Assembly: GCA_026874595.1 (NCBI GenBank)
Contig: CM049311.1
Location: 51,341,676-51,405,675, forward strand
DNA from: Sipunculus nudus
Lineage: Eukaryota > Annelida > Sipuncula > Golfingiida > Sipunculidae
Length of the DNA stretch: 64,000 nucleotides
Direction of reading: 5' to 3'
Shown piece by piece: positions 51,336-62,098 of the stretch. Position 1 is the first letter of the stretch. Each line of letters opens with the position of its first letter. The translations under genes and the position numbers were made by a program. The notes under the pieces are model-generated. The model saw only the letters and a program-made list of their open reading frames with translations, was not told the DNA's origin and made no database searches.

Positions 51336-54300
51336 TGTGTTTATTATCACGTTACCTATAGCACCTTATAGTAAATGGATGCCTCGGCGCCTGATGGACA
51401 AACGTTCTATAAAATCGTTGGTTTCAGGTGAAACACAAGTATATGACATTAGGCAATATAATTATTCTTTTTAATGCGCACATGTAAGATATATGTTTAA
51501 TCTGGTTGTTTGCAGTCGCCATTAGAGACCTTCTCCTGACGTCTTCTACTGTTAAAATGGCTATGCATCAGTAACAATGTACGACCATGGTTCCAAGGTC
51601 AAGGTAAAAAAGTATGATTGAAATGTATGGCTTATATAAGGGAAATCTATGGAAATCTTTCTAGTCTGATATCAAACACAAACACGAGCAGAAGAAATAG
51701 TGAAAAAGCAAAAAAACAGTAATCGGTGGTTTTCCAACTGGGAGAGCTCAGCAAGTCCAACTACTAAGAAAAACCTTTTGACCAAAGTACTGATATAGTA
51801 TCAATCCCTGTAAACCTCGATGTCTATGGCGGAGGCTTAATAATCAAACAGAGGTTGGCCGAGGTCAGAGAAAGCTACAGTATGGAAGATAAGCAACAAA
51901 TACACCTGAAGGTACAAATAAAATAATGTTGAAATGCAAAAAAAAGAAGAAAACAAACAAGCAAACAAACAATTAACTTCAGGTGGACTTTGGGTATTAT
52001 TTTTAAAGTTTTGTATGGCAAGACATCCTACAAAGACACCGAAGGTTATAAATGCTGAGTTTTCCTAACCTTTAACTTCAAAATGGCGTTCACCGTATCA
52101 TTTCTGATATGACAAGTGTACTGAAGTAGTCATTGTGGTTGAGTGAAGTTGTCATGCCATAATTGACAAGTGTTATGTAAAATATGACACCTCATTTGTT
52201 GTTCTAGCCAATATTTTGCCTGAGGAAGAATATTTTCTATTTTCCAAGATGGTGTCGGTAGCCATTCTTAATTCTAGCTCTTGCGGAGTCATTGGTTCCT
52301 GTTTTAATTGCTTTCATAGCTTTAGGTGAGTTGTCTCCGGAATTCAAACCCAATCATAAAAATGGTTCGAGCAAGATGGTAATTGTTCCCAGGATTATAA
52401 CCCTACTGTACGGAAATATGGCTATTTTCAGTTTGCAATTTTACATGATAGATGTTTTTAGAAAGCATACTTAAAAAACTAACGATTGGTCTACATTTTG
52501 TCAAGTGACAGCGTAATTGTAAGCCCTGAGTGCGGTCCTCGTTAAAGGAATCAAAGGCACTCTGATGCAAATACGCGGGCCGTAAAATATCTAATATCAG
52601 AGGGCCAAACATGGCGCGATAGGAACACACGTTTCCGGTCTTTATTGAATAATTCCTCTTCACTTCTCACCAAATAGGCATCTATTGTTTCTGTCGATTC
52701 TCCACGCTTCCTCCACGCATAAAGACATTTTAATCGATGATTGTCTGAATAGCAATTCTAAAACTTATTGGTAGGTTTGACAGCATGACTGACAGAACAA
52801 TGTTAAGAAGAGCCATGCTGATGAAGTTAATGCCGTCTCCGACACACTCCTGTCAAGACAAGTGATACGGTGCATGAGTGATTGTTTAAATCTAGGTTAA
52901 ATATTCTATCAGTATCACAGGGAAATACAGTGACATCGAGATAAACGATCCTGTATTTTCACAGTTGCGGTATTTAATAACACAATATCCAAGTTCAAAT
53001 AGAAAAAAAACTGGCAGTAGCTAAAATGCATTTCCAAGGCCTATTGTTACATAATACATAGTATGGCTGTTAGGGGAATGTTTCGAGGATCCCTCAAAGT
53101 GAAAAGAATGCCGTCACGTTAGATCTCATGGTCTCACGTTTGCATAGGATAGTGCAGTCAAAATTGTTAACACAATAACATGTTTGTTGCCAGGAATACA
53201 CGGCTCTTATGATATTATGGACTGATAGTCCTATATTAAGTTGTGAGCCCAGTTAATCAGAAAGAAACGCTGCAACGTCAGATCATCCTGTTACAACGAC
53301 AATTCCGTTCACGGACGGTTATCTAACAATTAGGCAACGAGTGAGACTTAAACAAAAGATATTTCATGTAAATGTAGAAACTAGGGCGTATATTCTGTCT
53401 CTATGGTAAGCTCTCTCATCACCTGTACTCGCATGACGTAGCTAACAATCACATATGGAGCCAGAAATTTCTAAATAAACCAACAGACAAAATGTTGAGT
53501 TATGTCATATTTTTTAATTATTAAAATTATATTATGAATAAAGATGAGCAAAACAAAAAGTGCCCATATGTCACTGCTTGAAAAAAAATGCTTAAAACTA
53601 AATGCTCACAATATAATTAAAGGGACCGTTAATAATTCTAAGCTCACAATATAATTAATGGGGCAGTGAAATAATTCTTATAAACTGATTATCAAATTAT
53701 AATCCTAAAATCAACAATTAAGCTTATCAACCATGCTGGGTGTACTTTCTAATATTATATATGTAAAGCTTTTTTAAATCAACAGACAGTATACATAGAA
53801 AAAACTCTATAAAAGACCCAAAGAAATACTACCATCATATCTTTAATGGACGGCAATGTATACATATACATGGGAACCGGTCATTAAACTCAAAACAAAT
53901 TTAATAGTTCCAAAGTCAAGTCGTGTTGGGCTGCTGAAGTGTCAGGGACGTTCTTTAAAGGAATGTGGTGCACAAGTGGTTTTTATTAAGTAATGCTGGG
54001 CACTCCCTGTGGCACACATGGTGGCGTTCGGTAGACTCTGAAAGTGAAAACCTTTATAAAATTGGGAATATTGTGATTTTAAACCTAAATTTGCATATAT
54101 TTGCATATAACGGGGAGTATGTTATGTAAGGAATTTTGCATACAAGAATATCCTCTGGATTTGCTGTATTTCGTTTTTTCTTCCAACTTCTTATGTAATT
54201 TTTAACAGAGTTATGACCATTCATTTAAATATTAGGATTACTGAATATTAACCATGGTTACCATGGAAACCAACTCATATTTTACAGAAAGCCAGTGACC

Positions 54301-54653
54301 TTCAATCAAGTATTTTGTCTCCATTAGAGATTTCATTTAAAAAAAACCCTTAACAGCAGTTACCCTTCTTTTTGTGCCGGCATTGCTTTGTTTATGGTTT
54401 GCCTGATAGAAAAATGGCATTACAGATACAGTGCAATGCATATTTAGATCAAGATGGCGGCTACCAGAGGGTGCGTAGTTTTTAGGTATATATTCAAAAG
54501 ATGCCCTGTGCAAAATGTTTCATGCTTATCGAAACTCATCATTTCTGGTAAAAATGAACCTTAGTCGTCGTACTACGCTTGACCCATTTTGTTTCCTAAA
54601 CTTTCGTGATAATTATTTTACTAATATTTTATCAAACATATTTCGTTATATAT
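51336..54653. other. Apparently unique intergenic DNA
   Basis: No reading frame longer than about 90 codons, and none recognisable. A few 'AAGATGG(C/T)GGC' words (about 52247, 54452) occur, similar to those in the 46261 repeat. Nothing else seen. Confidence 0.45.
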
Positions 54654-54809
54654 TGTTACGGGGTGACAAAAAAACGGACCGAACTGTCTCGCTAGTGGAG
54701 CTTGCTTTTCTAGCGAGGCAGTTGGTACGCCGGACTTGTGCGCCACCGACATGGGTTCGAATCCCGGATCGGCCCAGTATTTTCCCCTAAGCATTTTATC
54801 TTCGTAACA
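54654..54809 (+). repeat. LTR-like repeat 1
   Basis: 156 bp, TG...CA ends, A-box-like and B-box motifs as described for the whole element. Confidence 0.75.
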
Positions 54810-54928
54810 AAATGGGGGCTCGTCCAACGTGACGGTAAACTTTGTGGCCAAGGGATTAAGCTCGCCAAAGTGTGACTCCTGGGATAATTAGTCTTGTTCT
54901 GATAGCAGAACGCTCCTAAGAGGGGGTG
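54810..54928 (+). other. Internal spacer 1 with PBS-like and PPT-like ends
   Basis: 119 bp. TGGGGGCTCGTCC at 54813-54825 begins with the TGG expected to pair with a tRNA CCA end. The purine tract AAGAGGGGG is at 54918-54926. No open frame. Confidence 0.6.
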
Positions 54929-55084
54929 TGTTACGGGGTGACATAAAAGCGGACCGAACTGTCTCGCAAGTGAAGCTTGCTTTTCTAGCGAGGCAGTTGG
55001 TACGCCGGACTTGTGCGCCACCGACATGGGTTCGAATCCCGGATCGGCCCAGTATTTTCCCCTGAGCAATTTATCTTCGTAACA
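54929..55084 (+). repeat. LTR-like repeat 2
   Basis: 156 bp, about six differences from repeat 1. Confidence 0.75.
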
Positions 55085-55203
55085 AAATGGGGGCTCGTCC
55101 AACGTGACGGTAAACTTTGTGGCCAAGGGATTAAGCTCGCCAAAGTGTGACTCCTGGGATAATTAGTCTTGTTCCGATAGCAGAACGCTCCTAAGAGGGG
55201 GTG
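55085..55203 (+). other. Internal spacer 2
   Basis: 119 bp, almost identical to spacer 1 (TTGTTCT/TTGTTCC difference seen near the end). Confidence 0.6.
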
Positions 55204-55359
55204 TGTTACGGGGTGACATAAAAACGGACCGAACTGTCTCGCTAGTGAATCTTGCTTTTCTAGCGAAGCGGTTGATACGCCGGACTTGTGCGCCACCGAC
55301 ATGGGTTCGAATCCCGGATCGGCCAACTATTTTCCCCGGAGCAATTTGTCTTCATAACA
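55204..55359 (+). repeat. LTR-like repeat 3
   Basis: 156 bp, the most diverged copy (TAGCGAAGCGGTTGATACGC in the A-box region, CATAACA at the end). It is followed by a (TA)n tract instead of a PBS. Confidence 0.75.

Positions 55360-55360
<1 letters not shown>

Positions 55361-55403
<43 letters not shown>
55361..55403. repeat. (TA)n microsatellite
   Basis: About 43 bp with one TAC interruption. Confidence 0.97.
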
Positions 55404-55405
<2 letters not shown>

Positions 55406-56034
55406 ATTTGTTTATATTGATTGATCGTCGATTTCGTCTTTTCGGTACATCTTGAGAATACGTCCAAACGTCGTTTTGTACCACAACTGAGACGGGTTTT
55501 CCTCTCAATAATGGGCATTACATAAGGCAAACCATCTGCAGTGTGTTCCTCAATAGTGTTGCATGTAATGAAAGTAAACATATTTGATATATGAACCAAG
55601 TAGGGTAGATAACTTACTGCGATTGAAACCTCAAATGATATATGGTACTATGACTGTATTATGGTATTTATAATTTACGGCTGTATACTAATAGTCAAGC
55701 GTATTTAATACAATCGCAACTACTTAAAACGTACAACTACTTAAAGCAGTTGGAACTGATCAGTGTGTAAAACAATGTAGTCGGCAGAGAGCCAATTTAA
55801 AACATCCGGTGTCAACGTCCGACACCCGTCCTTGAGAGAACAAGCTCATCCTATGCATGGCAGCAACAAGGAGGCAGAGGTGTTAAGTGAATAAATCAAG
55901 TATTTGCAGTGATATCAAAGAAAACCATAGTGGAACTTTTGTGTGTATTATATGCACTAAAATAAAGTTTATTTTCGGTCATTTAGGATAGACAGGTACA
56001 TGCAGATAAATCATTGGTTCCCTCACCCACGACG
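55404..56034. other. No recognisable feature
   Basis: Intergenic; no gene or repeat recognised. Confidence 0.4.
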
Positions 56035-57423
56035 TTGTATGAACAGAACATAACAGAACATAACAGTAGTTTATTCAGGAAAAAGGCCTCAGCCTAAAAG
56101 TTCCAAACACTTCAACAATAATTCAATCAAATAATTGCATAAATAGAACATAAAGTAACAGTCTAATTGTTAATTGATATATAATTTCACTAACATATGC
56201 AACATGACTGCATACGTTAGTATACAATGTACCTATATTGCCATCATCAGTAAGAATGAAACACATAATTTAACCAAGTATAATTCTTCGTCTCTTAAAA
56301 AAAAGAATTATATAAATATGCAGCAACAGTTATTATTTCAACATGATTGTCTAAATTGAATAATATAATAAAATTTTGTTCACTTGGATAATGTAAGTCT
56401 TGTTTGAAGTATTTTAACCTCAAATAATTATATAATATACATTCTTGCATAAAGTGAGCTTCATCCTCAACAATATTTTATCCATGCCGAAACAATATTT
56501 ACAGATCCTCTTTTCATGAGACATATTATTATGACGACCTATTCCTATAGCCAATTCATAACTGGAGCATCGAAGTTTAGCAAGTGATGTGCGATGTTTC
56601 TTAATACCTTTCAAGTATTAGCATAGATTTGAAAGCACCATAATAATATAATTTACTACACAACTCAAAAATACTAAGCCAGTTTTGAATAACCATGTCT
56701 TTTATTCTTATTTCAAATCCTTAAAAAAAATATTCACACCACAAACATACTGTGCCATCCAAACATATCCAAAACCAGACTCAAACATGAATGTTCCGGT
56801 ATGAGATTCCCAATTTGATTTACCACTGTTGTCTAAATTCATTAAAAAATGTATACTTTTTTCTGATATCTATGTTCTGGCATGTACAGTAATTTAACCA
56901 AATACTTGACACAACGTAATAAACAAGTTACAAATATAGAAAATCTGCTGCAATCTCTTAATGCTGCTGCATTTGAAGTATTCTGGCCTGCTTTTAAAAT
57001 ATATTTGCAATTTTGCACTGCACTCTCTCTATAGTTTCCGATTTCTTAAAACCCCATAATTCCTATCCATATAATAAAACAGCCACTACAATTTTATCAA
57101 AAAGATAAAATAGATGTTTTGTCTTAACATATTTTCACATTTTACTGGATTTTTTAATAATACATACAGCTTTGTTTGCTTGCAATACTTGCTGTTCTTG
57201 TGTTTTTGACCAAAATAATTTTATAGAAAAAGTATTTCAAGATATTTATAGTATACGCGACGCCGGAGATCCTTGTTCTCCTGTACGGGAGGTAAAATAT
57301 CACCTCATTTGCAGGCGATTACCGGCAGGTGCGCCACTGTCGCAGCAGTCAGTGGGGGCAAAAACAAAAATTGCCGACGCTTAGTTTGTCTAGTCAGACT
57401 GTGATTACCGGTGACGCAGAGAA

Positions 57424-57462
57424 AATGCCAGGATACCACTGCTGTGCGTACAATTGTACGTA
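57424..57462 (+). pseudogene. Possible THAP-type zinc-finger start, truncated
   Basis: ATGCCAGGATACCACTGCTG opens MPGYHCCAYNCT and stops at once. The M-x-x-x-x-C...C wording resembles the beginning of THAP domains (found in P-element and Kolobok transposases), but only 12 residues remain, so this is a weak suggestion. Confidence 0.25.
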
Positions 57463-57771
57463 ATAGAGCCGAAAGATGAAGAATCTAGATAATTACCCGT
57501 ATATGAAATATTATTCATGCGATCTGACATTGAATTGCAACATCATAGAAACCTCTTGCGTGGGGAGAGAATAAACACTCTCGAACGATAATATTAATAA
57601 ATTTACCTTTTGAATAAAAATCAGTTGTAAGCATTCTTGTACATATAGGTTATGTTGATGATATAACATATACTTAATATTATAATAAATTACATTATCT
57701 TATGAGATGATGACAACATAAACCAGTAAAGTTTGCTGTTACCGAAATAATATATATCTACTACTTGTATA

Positions 57772-57772
<1 letters not shown>

Positions 57773-57832
<60 letters not shown>
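57773..57832. repeat. (TA)n microsatellite
   Basis: About 60 bp with one TAAA interruption, inside the TIR element. Confidence 0.97.
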
Positions 57833-57835
<3 letters not shown>

Positions 57836-58639
57836 TATATACTTATTGGTTGTCCATTTTTTTTAAAATTATATAATGTAAATTATTTTTATATAAATAA
57901 TACAATATATAAAATGTTGCATTTCAAGATTGGGAAAAGGAAGGTTAAAGATATTTCTACTGGTCGGTTACAGTACTAAATATTTTTGTGTCAAAGTACA
58001 ATATATAAAAGTTTATATTGATATAATATGTATTACATTAACATGTGTGTATGTGTGAGTTATATATAAGCAGATGCATGCCGTGTGGCTCTGAGCCTGT
58101 GTGTGTTATCATACAGATAAATATATCAGATATATACACGTGTTTATCGCAATGTACCGTCTATATATATGTGTGTGTGCGTGTGTGTGTGATTTGGGTG
58201 TGCATTTATGTATATACACTATACATGCATACTAATAAACAAACATATATACATCTGAAACATTTATATAATTGAAAAAATACAAATGCACAGAGCCACA
58301 AACATCCATTAGTACATATTTGCATATAATATGAAGAATGAAAAAACAATAAAATTTAATAATTATATATAATATAAATATATTATCATTATATATAATA
58401 TATATATATAATTATAATATTTATTTATATAATATATAGGCCTATTATATTTCTATGTAATTATTTATATTCTAATTTATTACCATTCTTCATATCAGCC
58501 TATATATATTATATATTATATTTTAATAGACATATACGTATACATATAACAATTTGTATATACGAGTATATTTCTTCATTTCATTCAGATGTTTTGCATT
58601 TGTATTCTTTATTCATCAACCACTATATTATCCATGTAC

Positions 58640-58896
58640 ACAAAGCTCAAACGGAGAAGTAGTTGTTCTCTGCTGCCAGCTCCATGTACTCGCCGACGTT
58701 TGTCATATGCCGTGTCGACAAGTTCTGGCCCCATACGGTCCGCCTGTTGAGCAAGCCCAACAAGTTCGGCCTTTTTGTATCACGCACACTGAATTCCTAG
58801 AGCAGATAGGTAATTTTCAGTTGTGACGGTTTTAACACTATCATCCGTGGCTGATGACGATTCTGATGCACGATTACTGTCGGCCATATTTGCTTT
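58640..58896 (-). pseudogene. Possible SAP-like N-terminal remnant in the TIR element
   Basis: From about 58896 leftwards: MADSNRASESSSATDDSVKT, then TTENYLSALGIQCA, a stop, and YKKAELVGLAQQADRMGPEL. The pattern 'L-x-x-x-G-I-x-C-x-x-Y-K-K-A-E-L-V-x-L-A' resembles a SAP-type DNA-binding helix pair. In-frame stops make it non-functional. Weak resemblance by eye. Confidence 0.35.
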
Positions 58897-59450
58897 CGCC
58901 CGCAATGCTGCTGGTGCAGCAGCACTTACGCGCCTCCACTACAGGAGATCGGGGATCTCCGGAGCCGCGTATTGGACCACTTCTATTTGTTTACCATTTA
59001 AATATTGTCTTTCAACTTTTCGTAAAGGACCACAGTTTCTAAAAACCATAATTTTAGTTTTATCTGTTTTAAATTTAAGACCATATTTTCCCGAACAAAA
59101 ATTTGCAAGAGATTTATCTTTTGCTGAAGTCTACCTACAGTAGCTGCACAATTAACCATATATCATCTGCAAATATTAATGTTTTCAAATTGGAATGATT
59201 ACCATTAACTTATATCCCTTTACAATTGCTTCTATGTAAACTATTACAATACTCATTTATAAATAAAGAAAATAATCATGGACTTACAATGAAGCCCTGC
59301 CTGGTTCCTAATGAGCTGTGACATAATCTTCAAATCCACAGTCAGTTAATATACAAGACTGTATTTTTGAATACATCGACTTTGTATGACTGTAATTTGT
59401 CACCTTGTCACAACTACAAGTTACTATATAGATGTTCCATATCTTTGGCT

Positions 59451-60038
59451 TCGAAAGATGTTTATGAGAATAAAATGACAGTAAAAAGACGTCAAAAAGG
59501 TCGGTCGCGTATGAAGATGCATTGACTTACGTCATCAGGTGGTATGGCTTATTCATATCACTGTTCACCGGTGGTGAACATGTCGTCAACAACTTGAACA
59601 TGTTGGACTTTTGTCTCATTCAAAGTCAATACGAGGCATGGCTTTATTATTAACTACGGTAAATGGCGGAACATACCAGGACTGCAACCTGTGGGTCACA
59701 ATTTTATATATTACCTCATGCGGACACGGGTATTGCTACGGTCTAGAGCAGCACTCCCGGCAAACTTATTTACCTGTACCATTGCATCGAGCCCCCCTTC
59801 TTCCTTCATTAAAAATCTTGCATCCGCCCATGATAAATTGTGGCTTTAGCATTCCCTTAGTACTCTAAACCTCTCGAAAACATCCTGTTCTGAGAATAAA
59901 CGCTACTTACAATCTGCAAATTGATACCTTGTCCTGGATTGAAACTCTTCGTTGGAAATAATGCGCGAATTTGAAACATCACGAGGCAGTCTTCCTTACC
60001 GATGTTTCTGGTTTTTAATTGAAATAACATGACACCAC
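59451..60038. other. No recognisable feature
   Basis: Intergenic; the short + strand open frame (59611-59868) has no recognisable family. Confidence 0.4.
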
Positions 60039-62061
60039 TCAGTATCAGAGATTCGGTTCATTTTTCATGATCGTTCATCGGTTTGAACAAACCGATCGAT
60101 GATCGATTATTAATCGGTTCAGACAAATATAAACAAACATGCAATTATCTGTGAAACTGAACTTTCTTAAATCAGCCCGCTTGTCTTAGTAATTCTACCT
60201 TGAGAAAAGAAGTTTTTGCCCTTTTTTATATTTTCCTATTATTAGTAAGATATGCTTTTCAAAGTTTCCTTTAAATTATTTATAATAATCAAAATTTAAA
60301 CCACAATCCAGGAAATATACTTGCTGGCCCTCATGAATACTCCCGCGTATTATTTTAACTTCACCGCCACCAAGGACTTTCATTTTATAACAATTATGAT
60401 GACTGCCGACATGCATCCTGGTTTCACAGGCCCGCCAGAAAAGTTATAGGCTCATACATTTTTTGTGTACAAATTAAAAATAAAGTTATTGAAATCTTAA
60501 AATATAATTAATCACGTATGATCTATTTGTATAACGTAAACTGCCCAAAGGTTTGTGGGTAATTATTTGTTCGTTTCTTGTTTGATAAACTAGGTAGGTC
60601 ACTTTTGTTTGAGTTTCATTGCCAGTTATCAGCTAGATCATAAAAAAAGTCACAAAAATCAACTTTTTGAATCTGACGGGTCATACTCAGATATATATAC
60701 CAACAGTTGTGTGTAATTTAAGACTATACTAATATCTGTAATATTACCCATGGACATTAAGGTTTATTTCTCCTTAGTTTTCCAGTCTTTTGTCACTTTC
60801 TTAATTTAAAAAAATCATGTAAATAACGTACCAGCATAATGCGCTAGAAAACAAAATCGTAGACAGGCACGGTGCCTATAATGCTGAACATATTTTATTT
60901 TTCTGTAGTTATATACTGAGTGAGCAATGATGATTAATTTCCATTCAATAGGGCGGCATCATTTGCTTAATATTCTCAAGGTGGCAAAACTATAAAAACC
61001 GTAGGCCGGCGACACGATGTCAGTCAACATTTTCCAGCAAAAATAGTCATGAATAAAGTCACATGGGGTGAATTTTTACTACGAACCTCTTATTGGCTCT
61101 CTATGACGCGTGACCGCTCCGCCAATCACAAAAACGTTTGCGTTGAAGAGGCAGGTGTTCATTCAAATATACCAGTCACATGATTAAGATGCCGAAATCG
61201 GTCAGTTAACAGCATGAATGTCGGGATAACTTTCATTTAATGCGACAGCGACGAACTTTCGCTTTATTTGTAATCAAATGAGAGCCATTTCTATTCGCTC
61301 AATATTTTTTTTCAGGATGTTTCGCCCTAGCAACGAAACTGGGTAGCGTTTACCCGGCAGTTATTCTCGAGTGTTCCGATCCTTCCACGTATATAGGCAC
61401 TATCACACTAATTTTGAGACTCAAAGTAAACGGCAACGTCGGGTAATATCTTTCATCATGGAAATTAAGTGCTTCTAAGAATGTTAGCCCTACAGAGGGG
61501 CTGTTATTCTGGCAAATGAAGGTAGATATTTACAGGCCCAGGTGCGTTTGCGACAGATCATACAAAAAATAATAATTTTAGCCAAAAAAAAAATTCAGCC
61601 GCATCCAAATACTCGACCGGCCGGGTTAGCCCCAACAAAGAATTTTTTAAAGAATGGCCTAAACAGCGGCACCTTACATCAGCTGAAGAGATTATTTCTA
61701 AGAGAATCTCGCAAAATTGACATATACCCGGAAAATTTATGGAGCATTTTAACGCCATACCGCTCATATTGTCCGATGTACATCCCTGCCAGTTCAAAGA
61801 GGTTCATTCAGAACTCAGTTCTCGCATCTACCGTGTTATACTCAGTTACATACAGAAGTAATTTGGGAACATAGACTCATTATATGAAGCGTGGAATAAT
61901 GTTAAAAATTGAATAATAATAGCCTGTAACATAAAGGCATTCTGGAATAAGAAAAAAATCATGATTTTGATGTAATCGATAGTTGCCTTTGGTAATCGAG
62001 CGCTTGAAAGTGGCAGCAAACCGACTGACTCTCGAGAAAATTCGATGATCGGCCCACCACT
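60039..62061 (-). mobile_element. hAT-like non-autonomous element, longer copy, reverse orientation
   Basis: The right end reads ATGATCGGCCCACCACT (reverse of the TAGGGGTGGCCCGATCAT terminus). 61330-62061 matches the reverse complement of 46472-47240, including the shared CAATTTTGCGAGATTCTC block. The left end (about 60039-60130) matches the other terminus with more changes (GATTCGGTTCATTTTTCATG). About 1.1 kb in the middle (60150-61330) is absent from the shorter copy. A shared short reading (PGxCQFCEILxEII, RCRCLG) may be a decayed coding piece or just nucleotide homology. It ends 38 bp from the receptor 2 stop codon. Confidence 0.75.
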
Positions 62062-62098
62062 TGTTACCTAGGCATGACATTTCAATATGAGGTAGGAA

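Larger units (their letters stand above)
54654..55359 (+). mobile_element. Miniature LTR element (TRIM-like), LTR-spacer-LTR-spacer-LTR
   Basis: Three repeats of exactly 156 bp (54654-54809, 54929-55084, 55204-55359) with TGTTACG...CGTAACA ends, separated by two 119-bp spacers; period 275 bp. Each spacer starts three bases after the LTR with TGGGGGCTCGTCC, a primer-binding-site-like string, and ends with a purine run AAGAGGGGG next to the following LTR. Inside each LTR are TAGCGAGGCAGTTGG (A-box-like, 54711) and GGTTCGAATCCC (B box, 54754) at tRNA spacing. No gag or pol. The outer flanks are both ATATAT, so the target duplication is uninformative. The LTRs differ by several substitutions each. 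Confidence 0.7.
57255..58970. mobile_element. TIR DNA element, 1716 bp, inserted in the LINE
   Basis: Ends ACGCGACGCCGGAGATCC (left) and GGATCTCCGGAGCCGCGT (right) are inverted repeats; the similarity extends about 38 bp (TTCTCCTGTA...). Removing 57255-58970 and one AT joins the LINE frame exactly (EVVQY|YKYLE), so the target duplication is 2 bp (AT). Internal AT-rich DNA (57770-58560) separates two remnants: a short + strand start MPGYHCCAYNCT (57424-57459) and, on the - strand, MADSNRASESSSATDDSVKT followed by YKKAELVGLAQQA (about 58895-58760). The superfamily is unassigned. Confidence 0.7.
56035..59450 (-). pseudogene. Non-LTR retrotransposon relic, reverse orientation, split by a TIR element
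   Basis: Read leftwards on the - strand: RQGFIVSPWLFSLFINEYCN-like RT motif (about 59300), LKTLIFADDIWLIV (about 59170, catalytic Asp pair), KTDKTKIMVFRNCG (about 59050), NGKQIEVVQY (about 58975), then after the insertion YKYLE (57240), NYGVL (about 57050) and a C-terminal SLAKLRCSSYELAIGIGRHN plus KRICKYC (about 56500-56590). The 3' end is CCTGAATAAACTACTGTTAT followed by two GTTATGTTCT repeats at 56041-56062. Endonuclease not seen. Many stops and frameshifts. Confidence 0.8.

Noticed and set aside
54704-54776. tRNA gene
   Set aside because: A and B boxes are present at tRNA spacing, but the acceptor and anticodon stems do not pair; tRNA-like promoter only.
54621-55326. Open frames on the - strand of about 75-140 codons reading GPIRDSNPCRWRTSPAYQ-type sequence
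   Set aside because: They repeat every 275 bp and are the antisense of the LTR-like repeats; the 'protein' is translated B-box/tRNA-like DNA.
58045-58275. 76-codon Cys-rich frame (MCMCELYISRCMPC...)
   Set aside because: Made of GT/TA-rich microsatellite-like DNA inside the TIR element.
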